Below, piece after piece: positions 23,946 to 31,507 of a DNA stretch of 64,000 bases. A program made the position numbers and the translations under genes. Origin of the DNA: Bacillota bacterium (GTDB taxonomy: Bacteria > Bacillota_E > JAJZYS01 > JAJYTV01); contig JAJZVM010000001.1 of the NCBI GenBank assembly GCA_021845645.1, positions 124,001 to 188,000 on the forward strand, in the 5' to 3' direction. Numbering within the stretch: the stretch's first letter is position 1; every line of letters begins with the position of its first letter. The notes under the pieces are model-generated. The model made no database searches, was not told the DNA's origin, and saw only the letters and a list, made by a program, of their open reading frames with translations.

Positions 23946-25067
23946 TCAGAAGCCGACGATGTCGTGCAGGTTGCTGTACGGCAGTCCGGTCGAGGACGCG
24001 ACCGCCTCGTAGGTCAGCTTGCCCTCGTAGGTGTTGACGCCGCGCTGCAGCGCCGGGTCCTCGCGCAGGGCCGCCTCGAGACCGTGGTTCGCGATCCTGA
24101 GGAGGTAGGGCAGGGTGACGTTCGTGAGCGCGAACGTCGAGGTGCGGGGTACGGCGCCAGGCATGTTGGCGACCGCGTAGTGGATGACGCCGTGCCGTTC
24201 GTAGGTCGGGTTCGAGTGGGTGGTGATGCGGTCGATCGTCTCGATCGAGCCGCCCTGGTCGATTGCGACGTCGACGATGACGGAGCCCGGCTTCATCGTC
24301 TTGACCATCGCTTCGGACACCAGCTTCGGCGCGCGCGCGCCGGGGATGAGGACGGCGCCGATCAGGAGGTCCGCGTCGGCCGCCTGCTCCGCGAGGTTGT
24401 GCTCGTTCGACATGAGCGTCTCGAGCCGGCCCTGGTAGATGTCGTCGAGGTAGCGCAGGCGCGACGCCGAAACGTCGAGGATCGTGACGCGGGCACCCAT
24501 GCCCACCGCGATCTGGGCTGCGTTCTGGCCCACCGTGCCGCCGCCGACCACCACGACGTGCGCGGGCAGAACGCCCGGCACGCCGCCGAGGAGCACGCCG
24601 CGGCCGCCATGCGCCTTCTCGAGGCAGTGCGCGCCGATCTGGGTCGCCATCCGGCCTGCGACCTCGCTCATCGGCACGAGCAGCGGCAGCGAGCCGTCGG
24701 CGATCTGCACCGTCTCGTAGGCGATGCCGATGACGCCCTGGCGCAGCAGGGCTTCCGTCAGCTCCTGGGCCGGAGCGAGGTGAAGGTAGGTGTAGAGGAT
24801 CTGGCCCGGGCGGAAGATGTCGTATTCCTCAGGCAGCGGCTCCTTCACCTTGACGATCAGATCCGCCTGGGCGGCGATCCGGCGCTTGTCCGCTTCGATG
24901 ACGGCGCCAAAGCTGGTGTATTCGCTGTCGGGAAAGCCCGAGCCGACGCCCGCGCCCGCCTCGACAAGAACCTTGTGTCCCATGCCTGTCAGCGCGCGGG
25001 CGCCTCCCGGGGTTAGACCTACCCGGTTCTCGTCCGCCTTGATCTCCTTGAGCAAGCCGATGATCAA
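23946..25067 (-). CDS. ald: alanine dehydrogenase
   Basis: 373 residues, the family length. The N-terminal catalytic half has KEIKADENRVGLTP and KVKEP, with active Lys and His in LYTYLHLAP. The NAD domain has VVVGGGTVGQNAAQIA, then HSNPTYERHGVIHYAVANMPGAVPRTST segments conserved in Ald. It interconverts L-alanine and pyruvate plus ammonia; in spore formers it serves sporulation and alanine use, and alanine is also a germinant. The start TTG 25067 is supported by similarity (IIGLLKEIK), although the ribosome site (GGAAGG, 13 bases away) is poor. A terminator follows. Confidence 0.94.
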   Translation of the reverse strand: MIIGLLKEIKADENRVGLTPGGARALTGMGHKVLVEAGAGVGSGFPDSEYTSFGAVIEADKRRIAAQADLIVKVKEPLPEEYDIFRPGQILYTYLHLAPAQELTEALLRQGVIGIAYETVQIADGSLPLLVPMSEVAGRMATQIGAHCLEKAHGGRGVLLGGVPGVLPAHVVVVGGGTVGQNAAQIAVGMGARVTILDVSASRLRYLDDIYQGRLETLMSNEHNLAEQAADADLLIGAVLIPGARAPKLVSEAMVKTMKPGSVIVDVAIDQGGSIETIDRITTHSNPTYERHGVIHYAVANMPGAVPRTSTFALTNVTLPYLLRIANHGLEAALREDPALQRGVNTYEGKLTYEAVASSTGLPYSNLHDIVGF

Positions 25068-25096
25068 CGGAGGTGCACTTCCTTCCTAGCTTCCGT

Positions 25097-25732
25097 TCAT
25101 CCCCCAACATACGGCCACAGCAGATGAAGGGCAAGGGGACTAAGGTAGGCTTCCGCAGTGGCCGCCAGGACAATGCCGCCTGCGGCGATCGCCCCGGCGC
25201 CGGCGAATCGGACCAGTGCCGAGAGCATCGCCGGGGCCTTGAAGCGGGCGCGATAGAAATCCGAGGCGTAGAGCGCTGCCGCTTCGCTCAGCAGCCAGAT
25301 GCTCGGCAGCACCAGCAGGGCCGGCGGAACCACGCCAAGCAGCACGAGCAGGAGCCCCCGCCCGCCGAGTTCCCCAAGCAGGAACGCGCTCGCGAAGCCG
25401 ATCGCGAACCCTTTGACCGCGAGCCAGAGCCAGCTCGTCACCACGCCCACCACGACCAGCGCCAGCAGCCAGCTCAGCAGGAGCAGGCGGCCGTCGGCGT
25501 AAAGCGCGGCCCGCATCAGCGCCGGCCCCTGCGGCATGCCTTGCTGCAGGCTGCCGATGAACCCGCCGAGGTAGGCGAGCAGGTCCGAGCGCTGCAGGGC
25601 GCTCAGCTGCCCTGCGGCGTAGACGCCGAAGGCGACCGCGAGCGCCGACCAGGCTGCGGCGGCGAGGTACCAGCCGAAGCGCCGGCGCACGCGGCGCACG
25701 GCGATGTCCAGGTAAAGATCGATCGTGTGCAC
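25097..25732 (-). CDS. spoIIM: stage II sporulation protein M
   Basis: 211 residues with five membrane helices, beginning with a cytosolic amphipathic stretch (HTIDLYLDIAVRRVRRRFGWYL). It has the SpoIIM-type central segment LLSWLLALVVVGVVTSWLWLAVKGFAIGFASAFLL in part. SpoIIM bridges SpoIID and SpoIIP in the engulfment peptidoglycan machine. The start is GTG 25732, with CGGAGGGAAG upstream. It lies 29 bp upstream of ald and may share its transcript. Confidence 0.9.
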   Translation of the reverse strand: MHTIDLYLDIAVRRVRRRFGWYLAAAAWSALAVAFGVYAAGQLSALQRSDLLAYLGGFIGSLQQGMPQGPALMRAALYADGRLLLLSWLLALVVVGVVTSWLWLAVKGFAIGFASAFLLGELGGRGLLLVLLGVVPPALLVLPSIWLLSEAAALYASDFYRARFKAPAMLSALVRFAGAGAIAAGGIVLAATAEAYLSPLALHLLWPYVGG

Positions 25733-25966
25733 CGTCTTCCCTCCGAGTCCAGGCTATGGTCCGCCCTGCCCCGCTTATGCCGGTCCAGAGCATCCTTCAC
25801 GGCAGGAGTGGCATCGATTGCCGTCGAAGAGCGTCGGTGGATTTCGACCGCGTGCCCGATCGCCGCGGCCGCTCCGCGGCGAGCCCGTGCACTCTCCACA
25901 ATGAGGTGAGCCGCAATTCCGGAGACGCTAGGCCCGGGTTCGAACGCACATGGCGCTCCGCTGGCC
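25733..25966. other. divergent intergenic region spoIIM / HD-GYP gene
   Basis: 234 bp separating oppositely oriented genes, so it must hold both promoters, but no convincing -35/-10 pair stands out on either strand. No RNA or repeat was recognised. Confidence 0.3.
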
Positions 25967-28651
25967 ATGCTTGCGACCCTGTCCGAGCATCTGAACCGTT
26001 CGCTTGACCTACCCGCTCTGCTGGACGGCGCGCTCCACATCCTGCAGGCGCATCTGAAGGCACCAGCCGTCTGGATCACGGTCGGCGGCACAGACGAGGA
26101 ACAGCAGCTCGCGGCGCACGTCGGCCTGCCACCCGCACTCGCTGCCAATGGCGAGTCCGCGTTGCGCTGGACTCCCTGCCGCTGCCAGGCCGCCCTGCAG
26201 CGAGGTGAACTGCGTCCCTGGCCGCACATCTTCGCCTGCGATCGCCTCGAGCTCGCAAGCGGCGACACCGCGGGGCTGCGCTTCCACGCAAGCGTCGTCT
26301 TGCGCGCGAGCGACCGCGTCGTCGGCCTGCTGCATCTGGCCCGCCCGACGGAGCAGGCATTGACGGACGAGGAGTCGGCACTGCTCGCAGCCGCAAGCCA
26401 CATCATCGGCATGGCGGTGGAACGGGCGGGCGCGGCCGCCTCGGCCCAGGGCCCCTCGCACCAGCAGGAGCAGCGTACGATGCTCAGCCTGACCTCTCGC
26501 CTGCTCGGTTCCCTCGACGCGGACGAGATCACGGCGCAGACGGCGCAGATCGTGGCGGAGAGCTTCGGCGTCCCGCTCGTGGGCATCTACCTTTACGACG
26601 ACGCGACAAGGACCCTCGCCCTCCGATCGGGCATCGGTTGGACCGAAGCCGCCGGCGGGCGCGAGCGGGTCTCGCTGGACGAGCCTCGCGACCTCCTGGC
26701 ACTCGTGGCGCGCAGCCGCGAGGCGCAGGTCGCTTCCGGCGACGACCTCACGGGCGTCAAGCTCTCGAGCGCCGCTCTGCGCATGGGCATGTCCTCGGGT
26801 CTCGGCGCGGTGATGCAGCTGGGCGACAAGCTCATCGGCGTGATCGCTGCCCACTCGCATGAGCGTGGTCGCTTCGGCGCAGACGACCGCCGCTTCCTCG
26901 CGGCCCTGGCTGACCAGGCTGCGCTGGCGCTCGATCGCGCGGACCTCCTGGCGGCCACCAGACGGCAGCTCAAGGATCTCGCGGCCCTGCACGAGCGCGC
27001 GGCCACGCAGACGCGCCAGTTGAGCGAGACCTACGGCGCGACGCTCGCCGTGCTGGGAGATGCCCTCGAGCTGCGTGACCAGGAGACCATGGGCCACACG
27101 CAGCGGGTCGTGTCGCTCGCCGTGTCGCTCGGCGAGTCGCTCGGCCTGGGATCGGAAGACCTCCTGCATCTGCAGTGGGGCGCCTATGTGCACGATCTCG
27201 GCAAGATCGGCGTGCCTGACGCCGTGCTGCGCAAGCCCGGGCCCCTCTCGCCCGACGAATGGCGGCTGATGCAGCGCCATCCCGAGCAGGGCTTCAATCT
27301 GCTGCAGCGACTGTTCTTCCTCTCCCGCTCGCTGGATGTGGTGCGCTACCACCACGAGCGGTTCGACGGCGGCGGTTACCCGCTCGGTCTCAAGGGCGAG
27401 GAGATCCCCTTGCTGGCACGCATCTTCGCGGTGGCGGACGCCTTCGACGCGATGACCAACGATCGCCCGTACCGCCGTGCCCTGCCGACGCAGGACGCCA
27501 TGTCGGAGCTCAGGCGCCACCGCGGCAAGCAGTTCGACCCGCAGGTGGTCGACGCACTCGAACGATTGCCGGACGATCTGCGCATGGCGCAGCCAGCGAG
27601 CTTCGAAGAAGGCATGTCCCAGCCGCTGGCCGCATCCGGCCCGCCGCCGCTCGCCGATGGCGGGGAGCGCCTGCTCAGTTTCGCCCGCCTCTGCGGCGAC
27701 GTGCTGCGCGCGGGCGACCTGGGCGCAGCGCTCGACGCCATCGCGGAGGGCGTCCACCAGTCGAGCGGTGACGCGTCCTGCGCCATCCTCCTGCAGGACG
27801 CCCCAGGGCTCGGCCTCAGGCTGGTGGCGCAGCGCGGGTTCCCGGGCGCCCCCCAGCCGCCGGCCGGCGACAATACGGCCGTGCGGGCGATGCAGAGCGG
27901 CGAGCCCTACTACGCCCCTGACCTCGAGCGCGAGCGCCTGGGGGCGATCATGGGCGGCCGCGCGCGCTCCGAGTTCGCCCTGCCGCTGACGGTGGGCGAC
28001 CAGACCTACGGCGTACTTGAAGTTGCGGCCAAGGATCAGAATGCCTTCACCGCCGACCACCGCCGCTCGCTGGAGGCGTTCGCCCTGCTGGCGGCGTTCA
28101 CCGTGCAGCGGGTGCAGCGCGATGGCGAGGTGGAGCGTCTCGCCCTCACCGACTCGGTCACGGGCCTCGCGAACCGCAGGGCACTCGACGAGGCGGTCGA
28201 GCGCGAATTCTCGCGCGCGTCCCGCCACGCAAGACCGCTCGCCTTCGTCGCGCTCAACCTGGACCCTTACGCCGACCTCTGCCAGGAAGAGCGCCTGCTC
28301 GCGGACGAGGCCTTGCGCTCGGCGGCTCGCCTCATGCATCAGACCTGTCGCAAGGAGGACGTGCTCGGCCGGCGTGAGGGCGGCGAGTTCCTGTTCATCC
28401 TGCCGGAGACCTCGAAGGTGGGCGCGCTCCTGGTGGCCGAGCGCCTGCGCGCCGACATCGCGCGGCTGTCGCTCAAGAGCGGGCACCGCCTCAGCGTCAG
28501 CGTCGGCGTGGCCACACTGCCTGACGACGGCGACTCGCCGGGCACGCTGCTCGACGCGGCGGACCACGCCATGTTCCGGGCCATTCGCCGCGGCGGTAAT
28601 GAGGTCGTGGCGGCGAGCGGCGTGCGGAGAGGCGAGCCGCCGCAAGTCTGA
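25967..28651 (+). CDS. GAF-GAF-HD-GYP-GAF-GGDEF cyclic-di-GMP protein (phosphodiesterase active, cyclase degenerate)
   Basis: 894 residues, apparently soluble. Order: GAF (about 5-145), GAF (165-330), coiled linker, HD-GYP (about 355-520), GAF (560-705), GGDEF (715-885). The HD-GYP site is complete (HTQR, HDLGKIGVPD, HHERFDGGGYP), so hydrolysis of c-di-GMP is expected. The GGDEF domain is broken: the signature reads EGGEF where GG[DE]EF is needed, and the Mg-binding DxD region reads NLD. It is probably a regulatory relic. The ATG at 25967 has no clear ribosome site. A c-di-GMP-I riboswitch lies 2.3 kb downstream, the natural reader of its product or substrate. Confidence 0.9.
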   Translation: MLATLSEHLNRSLDLPALLDGALHILQAHLKAPAVWITVGGTDEEQQLAAHVGLPPALAANGESALRWTPCRCQAALQRGELRPWPHIFACDRLELASGDTAGLRFHASVVLRASDRVVGLLHLARPTEQALTDEESALLAAASHIIGMAVERAGAAASAQGPSHQQEQRTMLSLTSRLLGSLDADEITAQTAQIVAESFGVPLVGIYLYDDATRTLALRSGIGWTEAAGGRERVSLDEPRDLLALVARSREAQVASGDDLTGVKLSSAALRMGMSSGLGAVMQLGDKLIGVIAAHSHERGRFGADDRRFLAALADQAALALDRADLLAATRRQLKDLAALHERAATQTRQLSETYGATLAVLGDALELRDQETMGHTQRVVSLAVSLGESLGLGSEDLLHLQWGAYVHDLGKIGVPDAVLRKPGPLSPDEWRLMQRHPEQGFNLLQRLFFLSRSLDVVRYHHERFDGGGYPLGLKGEEIPLLARIFAVADAFDAMTNDRPYRRALPTQDAMSELRRHRGKQFDPQVVDALERLPDDLRMAQPASFEEGMSQPLAASGPPPLADGGERLLSFARLCGDVLRAGDLGAALDAIAEGVHQSSGDASCAILLQDAPGLGLRLVAQRGFPGAPQPPAGDNTAVRAMQSGEPYYAPDLERERLGAIMGGRARSEFALPLTVGDQTYGVLEVAAKDQNAFTADHRRSLEAFALLAAFTVQRVQRDGEVERLALTDSVTGLANRRALDEAVEREFSRASRHARPLAFVALNLDPYADLCQEERLLADEALRSAARLMHQTCRKEDVLGRREGGEFLFILPETSKVGALLVAERLRADIARLSLKSGHRLSVSVGVATLPDDGDSPGTLLDAADHAMFRAIRRGGNEVVAASGVRRGEPPQV

Positions 28652-28654
28652 TCG

Positions 28655-28733
28655 AGAATCAGGTAGAGGGGGGCGTCGCGCCCCCACCCTCCTGCACCAC
28701 CGTACGTGCCGTTCGGCATACGGCGGTTCACCG
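28655..28733 (-). mobile_element. 3' end of a bacterial group II intron (domains V-VI)
   Basis: On the minus strand, AACCGCCGTATGCCGAACG continuing GCACGTACGGTGG folds as a domain V hairpin. It is followed by a GC hairpin (GGGGGCGCGACGCCCCC) and TCTACCTGATTCTCGAT, as at the 3' end of class C-like introns. It directly follows the relic of the intron-encoded protein and abuts the 3' end of the HD-GYP gene, to which it is antisense. The 5' half of the intron is not in the window. Confidence 0.7.
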
Positions 28734-28982
28734 AGAAGCCGTCAGGGCCTCGACCCTTTCGGCAAGACTCGCGAGTCCCTGGGCCCGCCAGTAGGTGATG
28801 CCCAGGGCTCTGTTCAACGGGCCATTAGCCGTTCGCCAATAGCCCTTACGGCTGAACGCCAATTCCTTCGCCGCCCAGTCGGGCAGGCCAAGGGCGCGAA
28901 GCTTCCGCAGCCTGGTACGTCCCTTCTTCCACTGCTTTCAGAGGCACAGCCTCAGCCGACGGCGGATCCATCCGTCGAGGTC
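28728..28982 (-). pseudogene. C-terminal relic of a group II intron reverse transcriptase/maturase
   Basis: The minus strand reads WIRRRLRLCL-stop-KQWKK, then RKGYWRTANGPLNRAL and AQGLASLAERVEALTASR before a stop. This is the end of the maturase and DNA-binding region of intron-encoded proteins. The stop replaces the Trp normally present in LCLWKQWKK (TGG to TGA). The upstream side is cut by an IS3-type inverted repeat at 28983. The element is dead: truncated and with a nonsense codon. Confidence 0.8.
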
Positions 28983-29165
28983 TGGAGTTTCCCCGGTTAT
29001 GTGGACAGGTGATCGGCATGGCTACGAAGCAGCGGGTTGGTCTCGCATAGCCGTCTGAGCCCACCTTCTTTCGAACTGGTTTGGGGACAGGAAATCGAGA
29101 GACGAGTGAGCACGATGGGGGTTGTAGAACCCCTCGATGTACTCGAAGATCGCCAAGGGCTCGAC
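28983..29165 (-). mobile_element. right end of an IS3-family insertion sequence with transposase tail
   Basis: The boundary at 28983 begins TGGAGTTTCCCCGG, a TG...CCCC inverted repeat typical of IS3 ends. Inside, at 29022-29165 on the minus strand, is the conserved integrase C-terminus IFEYIEGFYNPHRAHSSLDF, then LSPNQFERRW and a stop. The rest of the orfAB is missing or scrambled (29166-29400 has no recognisable transposase) and no left inverted repeat was found. It sits inside the intron maturase relic, so it inserted after the intron. Confidence 0.75.
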
Positions 29166-29415
29166 CTGGGTACCCGCGGTGACGTCCTTCTGCGGCCACA
29201 CCGTGGTTCTTGTTCGACTTTGGCCTTGCCGCTGACGGCGCGGCCGTATTCCTTCAGAACTACCGACGGACTGCTGCGCAGGGCGGACGATGAGTTTGAA
29301 AGCCAAGAGTGCGGCGAGGAAGGTCAGGTTAGACCCAATATCGTTCACTTAGTGAAATAAGAATGGCATCATAACCTCAGGACGCCAGAACCACGGATGT
29401 CATCAAATAGAACAA
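29166..29415. other. unassigned stretch in the mobile-element graveyard
   Basis: Lower in GC than its surroundings and without a convincing frame on either strand. A minus-strand frame continues from the IS3 tail but carries no transposase motif. It may be rearranged IS or intron DNA. Confidence 0.3.
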
Positions 29416-29446
29416 GCGGTGCCCGCCAACAAGTGGCGGGCACCGC
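29416..29446 (-). terminator. intrinsic terminator of the SLH / small-protein operon
   Basis: Perfect 13-bp stem GCGGTGCCCGCCA/TGGCGGGCACCGC with a 5-nt loop, followed in the minus direction by TTGTTCTATTT. It lies 12 bp past the stop of the 78-residue gene. Confidence 0.85.
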
Positions 29447-29458
29447 GCGCGGGCGGGG

Positions 29459-29695
29459 TCAGACGAGCTTGTTCACTATCTTGCCGGTGCCGCCGTGGCT
29501 CTTTGGTGAGCTGGCTCCGGCGGCACTGTTTGCGACATGCATCCCTTTGGTTGTGGCCGCGGCGTTGGCCCCGATGGAATAAAGCTCTTGGGCGAGCTTC
29601 TTCTCCTGGTTGAGCGTCGCACGGTCGAGGCCCATCTGTGCTGCGGGCCACTGCGTCTGCGACGGACCCGTAATCCCCGGGATGCCCATAGACAT
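29459..29695 (-). CDS. small protein of unknown function after the SLH gene
   Basis: 76-78 residues, no signal peptide or membrane helix; Ala-, Ser- and Gly-rich, with a central amphipathic helix (LDRATLNQEKKLAQELYSIGA) and a polar C-terminus. Not recognised. It is supported as real by GAGGAGG upstream, a strong terminator just downstream, and a 28-bp gap to the SLH gene. It is therefore the last gene of the riboswitch-controlled operon. Two ATGs compete: 29695 (3 bases from the ribosome site) and 29689 (9 bases, likelier). Confidence 0.65.
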   Translation of the reverse strand: MSMGIPGITGPSQTQWPAAQMGLDRATLNQEKKLAQELYSIGANAAATTKGMHVANSAAGASSPKSHGGTGKIVNKLV

Positions 29696-29723
29696 TCACC
29701 TCCTCGACGCGATGGGCCGGGTT

Positions 29724-30845
29724 CTATTGACTGCTGGACTGGCTATTCAGGGAGAGCGCCTCCAGAATTGCGAGGCGGGCCAGGAGAGCGGCCATCTGGG
29801 CGCGTGTGAGCGTCTGATCCGCCAGGATCTGGCCGTTGCTGCCGGCGACGAGCCCAAGCTGGATGGCGAGGGCAATCGCTCCATGCGCCCAGCTCGGCAC
29901 CGGTCCCGCCAGGGGAATCGACGCGGTGGCCTCGCTTTGCGCGGTCTGGTTGAGTCCCAGAGAGTTGATCATCAGCATGATCGCCTGGGCGCGCGTCAGC
30001 GGCGCGTTCGGGTTCGCAAGCCCGCCGACGCCCTGCAGCGTGCCGCGGCTGAGCGCGGCCTTGATCGCCTGGAGCGCAAACGCAGGGGCTTTCGCCAGCA
30101 GCTGGGAGTTGGCCGTGGATCCGGTCTGTGCGGCACTGCCGACCTTGGACCAGTTCTGCATGCGGTCAAGCATCGTAAGGAGCTCTGCACCCGTCACGTT
30201 CGCGTTCGGTGAGAACGTGGTCTTCGAGGTGCCCTGGACCACGCCGGACTGTGTGAGTGCATCGACGTAGGGTGCGGCCCATCCGGCACCGCCCATGTCC
30301 TTGAACTGGGTGGGAGGGGTCTGCCCGCCGCTCGTCGAGGTGTAGACCGACTGGTAGACAGCCTCCGCTACCGCGATTCCCTTGGCGTTCGGCTGGAAGG
30401 TCTGAATCACCAGGTGGACCGCGTTCGCCAGCGCCGGTCCCGTCTGTCCTGAACTGAGCGCTGCCTGGACAGCCGCCGCAACCGACTGGCCGAAGGCACT
30501 GCCGCTTCCCGTCGGCTTCCCCACCGGCTGTTGGCCTTGGCCCTTGGCTTGACTGCCCAGCCCAGGCGAGGAGAAAGAGCCCGCTCCCGTCGAGGAGCCC
30601 GTCTGGTTCCCCGACTGCGGTTGGCATTGGCCGTTCGCGTTGCTCAACCCAGGGGGGAAGAAAGAGCCCGTTCCCGTCGAGGAGCCCGTCTGGTTCCCCG
30701 ACTGCGGTTGGCATTGGAGGGAAGACGCCGACCCGAACGGGGAACCAGTCCCCGATGAACCCGGGCCTGCCGCCAGGGCGACACCGCTGAACGTGGGCAA
30801 CATGAGACTCAGACACAAACTGATCGGCAGCATCCACTTGCGCAC
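29724..30845 (-). CDS. secreted SLH-domain surface protein
   Basis: 373 residues: signal peptide (about 1-26, ending VALAAG), a Ser/Gly/Gln/Thr-rich low-complexity region (27-110) with two copies of a 24-residue motif CQPQSGNQTGSSTG..SF..PGL at 29-residue period. Three SLH domains follow (about 183-235, 248-298, 315-362), with TRAQ signatures in the second and third. SLH domains bind pyruvylated secondary cell-wall polymer, so the protein should sit in the cell wall or S-layer. The start is GTG 30845 with GAAAGGAG ten bases upstream. Expression is governed by the c-di-GMP riboswitch and terminator in its leader. One Cys per repeat is unusual for such proteins. Confidence 0.85.
   Translation of the reverse strand: MRKWMLPISLCLSLMLPTFSGVALAAGPGSSGTGSPFGSASSLQCQPQSGNQTGSSTGTGSFFPPGLSNANGQCQPQSGNQTGSSTGAGSFSSPGLGSQAKGQGQQPVGKPTGSGSAFGQSVAAAVQAALSSGQTGPALANAVHLVIQTFQPNAKGIAVAEAVYQSVYTSTSGGQTPPTQFKDMGGAGWAAPYVDALTQSGVVQGTSKTTFSPNANVTGAELLTMLDRMQNWSKVGSAAQTGSTANSQLLAKAPAFALQAIKAALSRGTLQGVGGLANPNAPLTRAQAIMLMINSLGLNQTAQSEATASIPLAGPVPSWAHGAIALAIQLGLVAGSNGQILADQTLTRAQMAALLARLAILEALSLNSQSSSQ
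30572..30717 (-). repeat. two-copy 87-bp-period direct repeat in the SLH gene
   Basis: Segments 30572-30630 and 30659-30717 (59 bp each) differ at one base (CTCCCG against TTCCCG). They encode the repeated Gln/Ser/Gly-rich motif. Near-identity at DNA level shows a recent or gene-converted duplication. Confidence 0.9.
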
Positions 30846-30921
30846 CCTATACCAACTCCTTTCGCTCGTTGCACTCTCTGCCTGCAGTTCTCAACGCCCA
30901 GCCGCTGCCCACCGCCGGCAT

Positions 30922-30960
30922 CAAACAAAAAGACCGGCGGGCAAACATGCCATGCCGGTT
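30922..30960 (-). terminator. riboswitch expression-platform terminator
   Basis: On the minus strand ACCGGC pairs with GCCGGT across a 15-nt loop and is followed by CTTTTTGTTT, a clear U tract rare in this genome. It lies between the aptamer and the SLH gene, so the switch works by transcription termination. Confidence 0.85.
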
Positions 30961-30972
30961 GCGTTAGCTGTC

Positions 30973-31072
30973 CCTGCATGGCAGCCCGGCTGTCATAGCG
31001 CGAGTAGCGCCTTAGACCCGCGGCTTTGCGTCCCCGGCTTTCCCCGGGTTTGCCCTTTACACGCACATCGTC
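30973..31072 (-). promoter_or_regulatory. cyclic-di-GMP-I (GEMM) riboswitch aptamer
   Basis: The minus strand carries the GEMM core in order: AAAGGGCAAACC, a helix capped by GGAAAG, GGGACGCAAAGCC, then CTAAGG...CTATG (the two strands of an 11-nt tetraloop receptor) and ACAGCCGGGCTGCC closing the second helix. All core blocks of the c-di-GMP-I class are present, and the GGG at the ligand-contacting strand argues for c-di-GMP rather than the cGAMP variant. It precedes an intrinsic terminator and an SLH surface-protein gene. Confidence 0.93.
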
Positions 31073-31122
31073 GTGGTTGACGGACCTTTGGCGCCAATCG
31101 CCTCCTCCAGATGCGTACTGTT

Positions 31123-31152
31123 AATTTACCCATATACTTCTTCGGGTGACAA
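31123..31152 (-). promoter_or_regulatory. sigma-A-like promoter of the riboswitch operon
   Basis: Minus strand: -35 TTGTCA (31152-31147), 18-bp spacer, -10 TAAATT (31128-31123). Transcription would start near 31115, about 40 bases before the aptamer. The -35 lies at the edge of the IS4 relic. Confidence 0.6.
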
Positions 31153-31340
31153 GCGATATTTCTGACCATAGTTCTGCGTGAAAGCCACAGACCTGTTGTC
31201 GATGCGGCGATCGCGCAGACGGGAAAGCATGAGCGGCGGCACCGGCCGTTGCCGGCGCGCGTGGTGATGTACTACGTCATGGCGATGGCTCTGTTCAGCG
31301 AGGACGCCTACGAGGAGGTGCCCATGGCCGCATCGATGAG
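31153..31340 (+). pseudogene. N-terminal fragment of an IS4-family transposase
   Basis: The plus strand reads VVDAAIAQTGKHERRHRPLP followed by ARVVMYYVMAMALFSEDAYEEV, matching the N-terminal domain of IS4-type DDE transposases. There is no start codon in frame and similarity stops after EEV; the catalytic domain is absent. Bases 31341-31507 show nothing recognisable. Confidence 0.7.
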
Positions 31341-31507
31341 GGCATGCGTGCCGTTTTCGGCCAGGGCGGCGAAGGTAGGCACGTCAGGGAGGACTGTTGG
31401 CATGCTTTGGGTATACAGTCAAACTTCGACCAAGCCGGTACGTAGCAGATTCGGCGAAATCCGAAGCAAAACCGCAGATTGGCCGGACAAGTGAAAATCT
31501 GCAACTG

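Noticed and set aside
26009..28687. An 892-codon open frame antisense to the HD-GYP gene
   Set aside because: It is a high-GC shadow: no domain is recognisable, composition is the mirror of the sense gene, and the sense strand has complete HD-GYP and GAF motifs.
28948..28950. The maturase TGA as a second selenocysteine codon
   Set aside because: It replaces a conserved Trp, not Cys, lies in a truncated element and has no hairpin at the right distance; a nonsense mutation is the simple reading.
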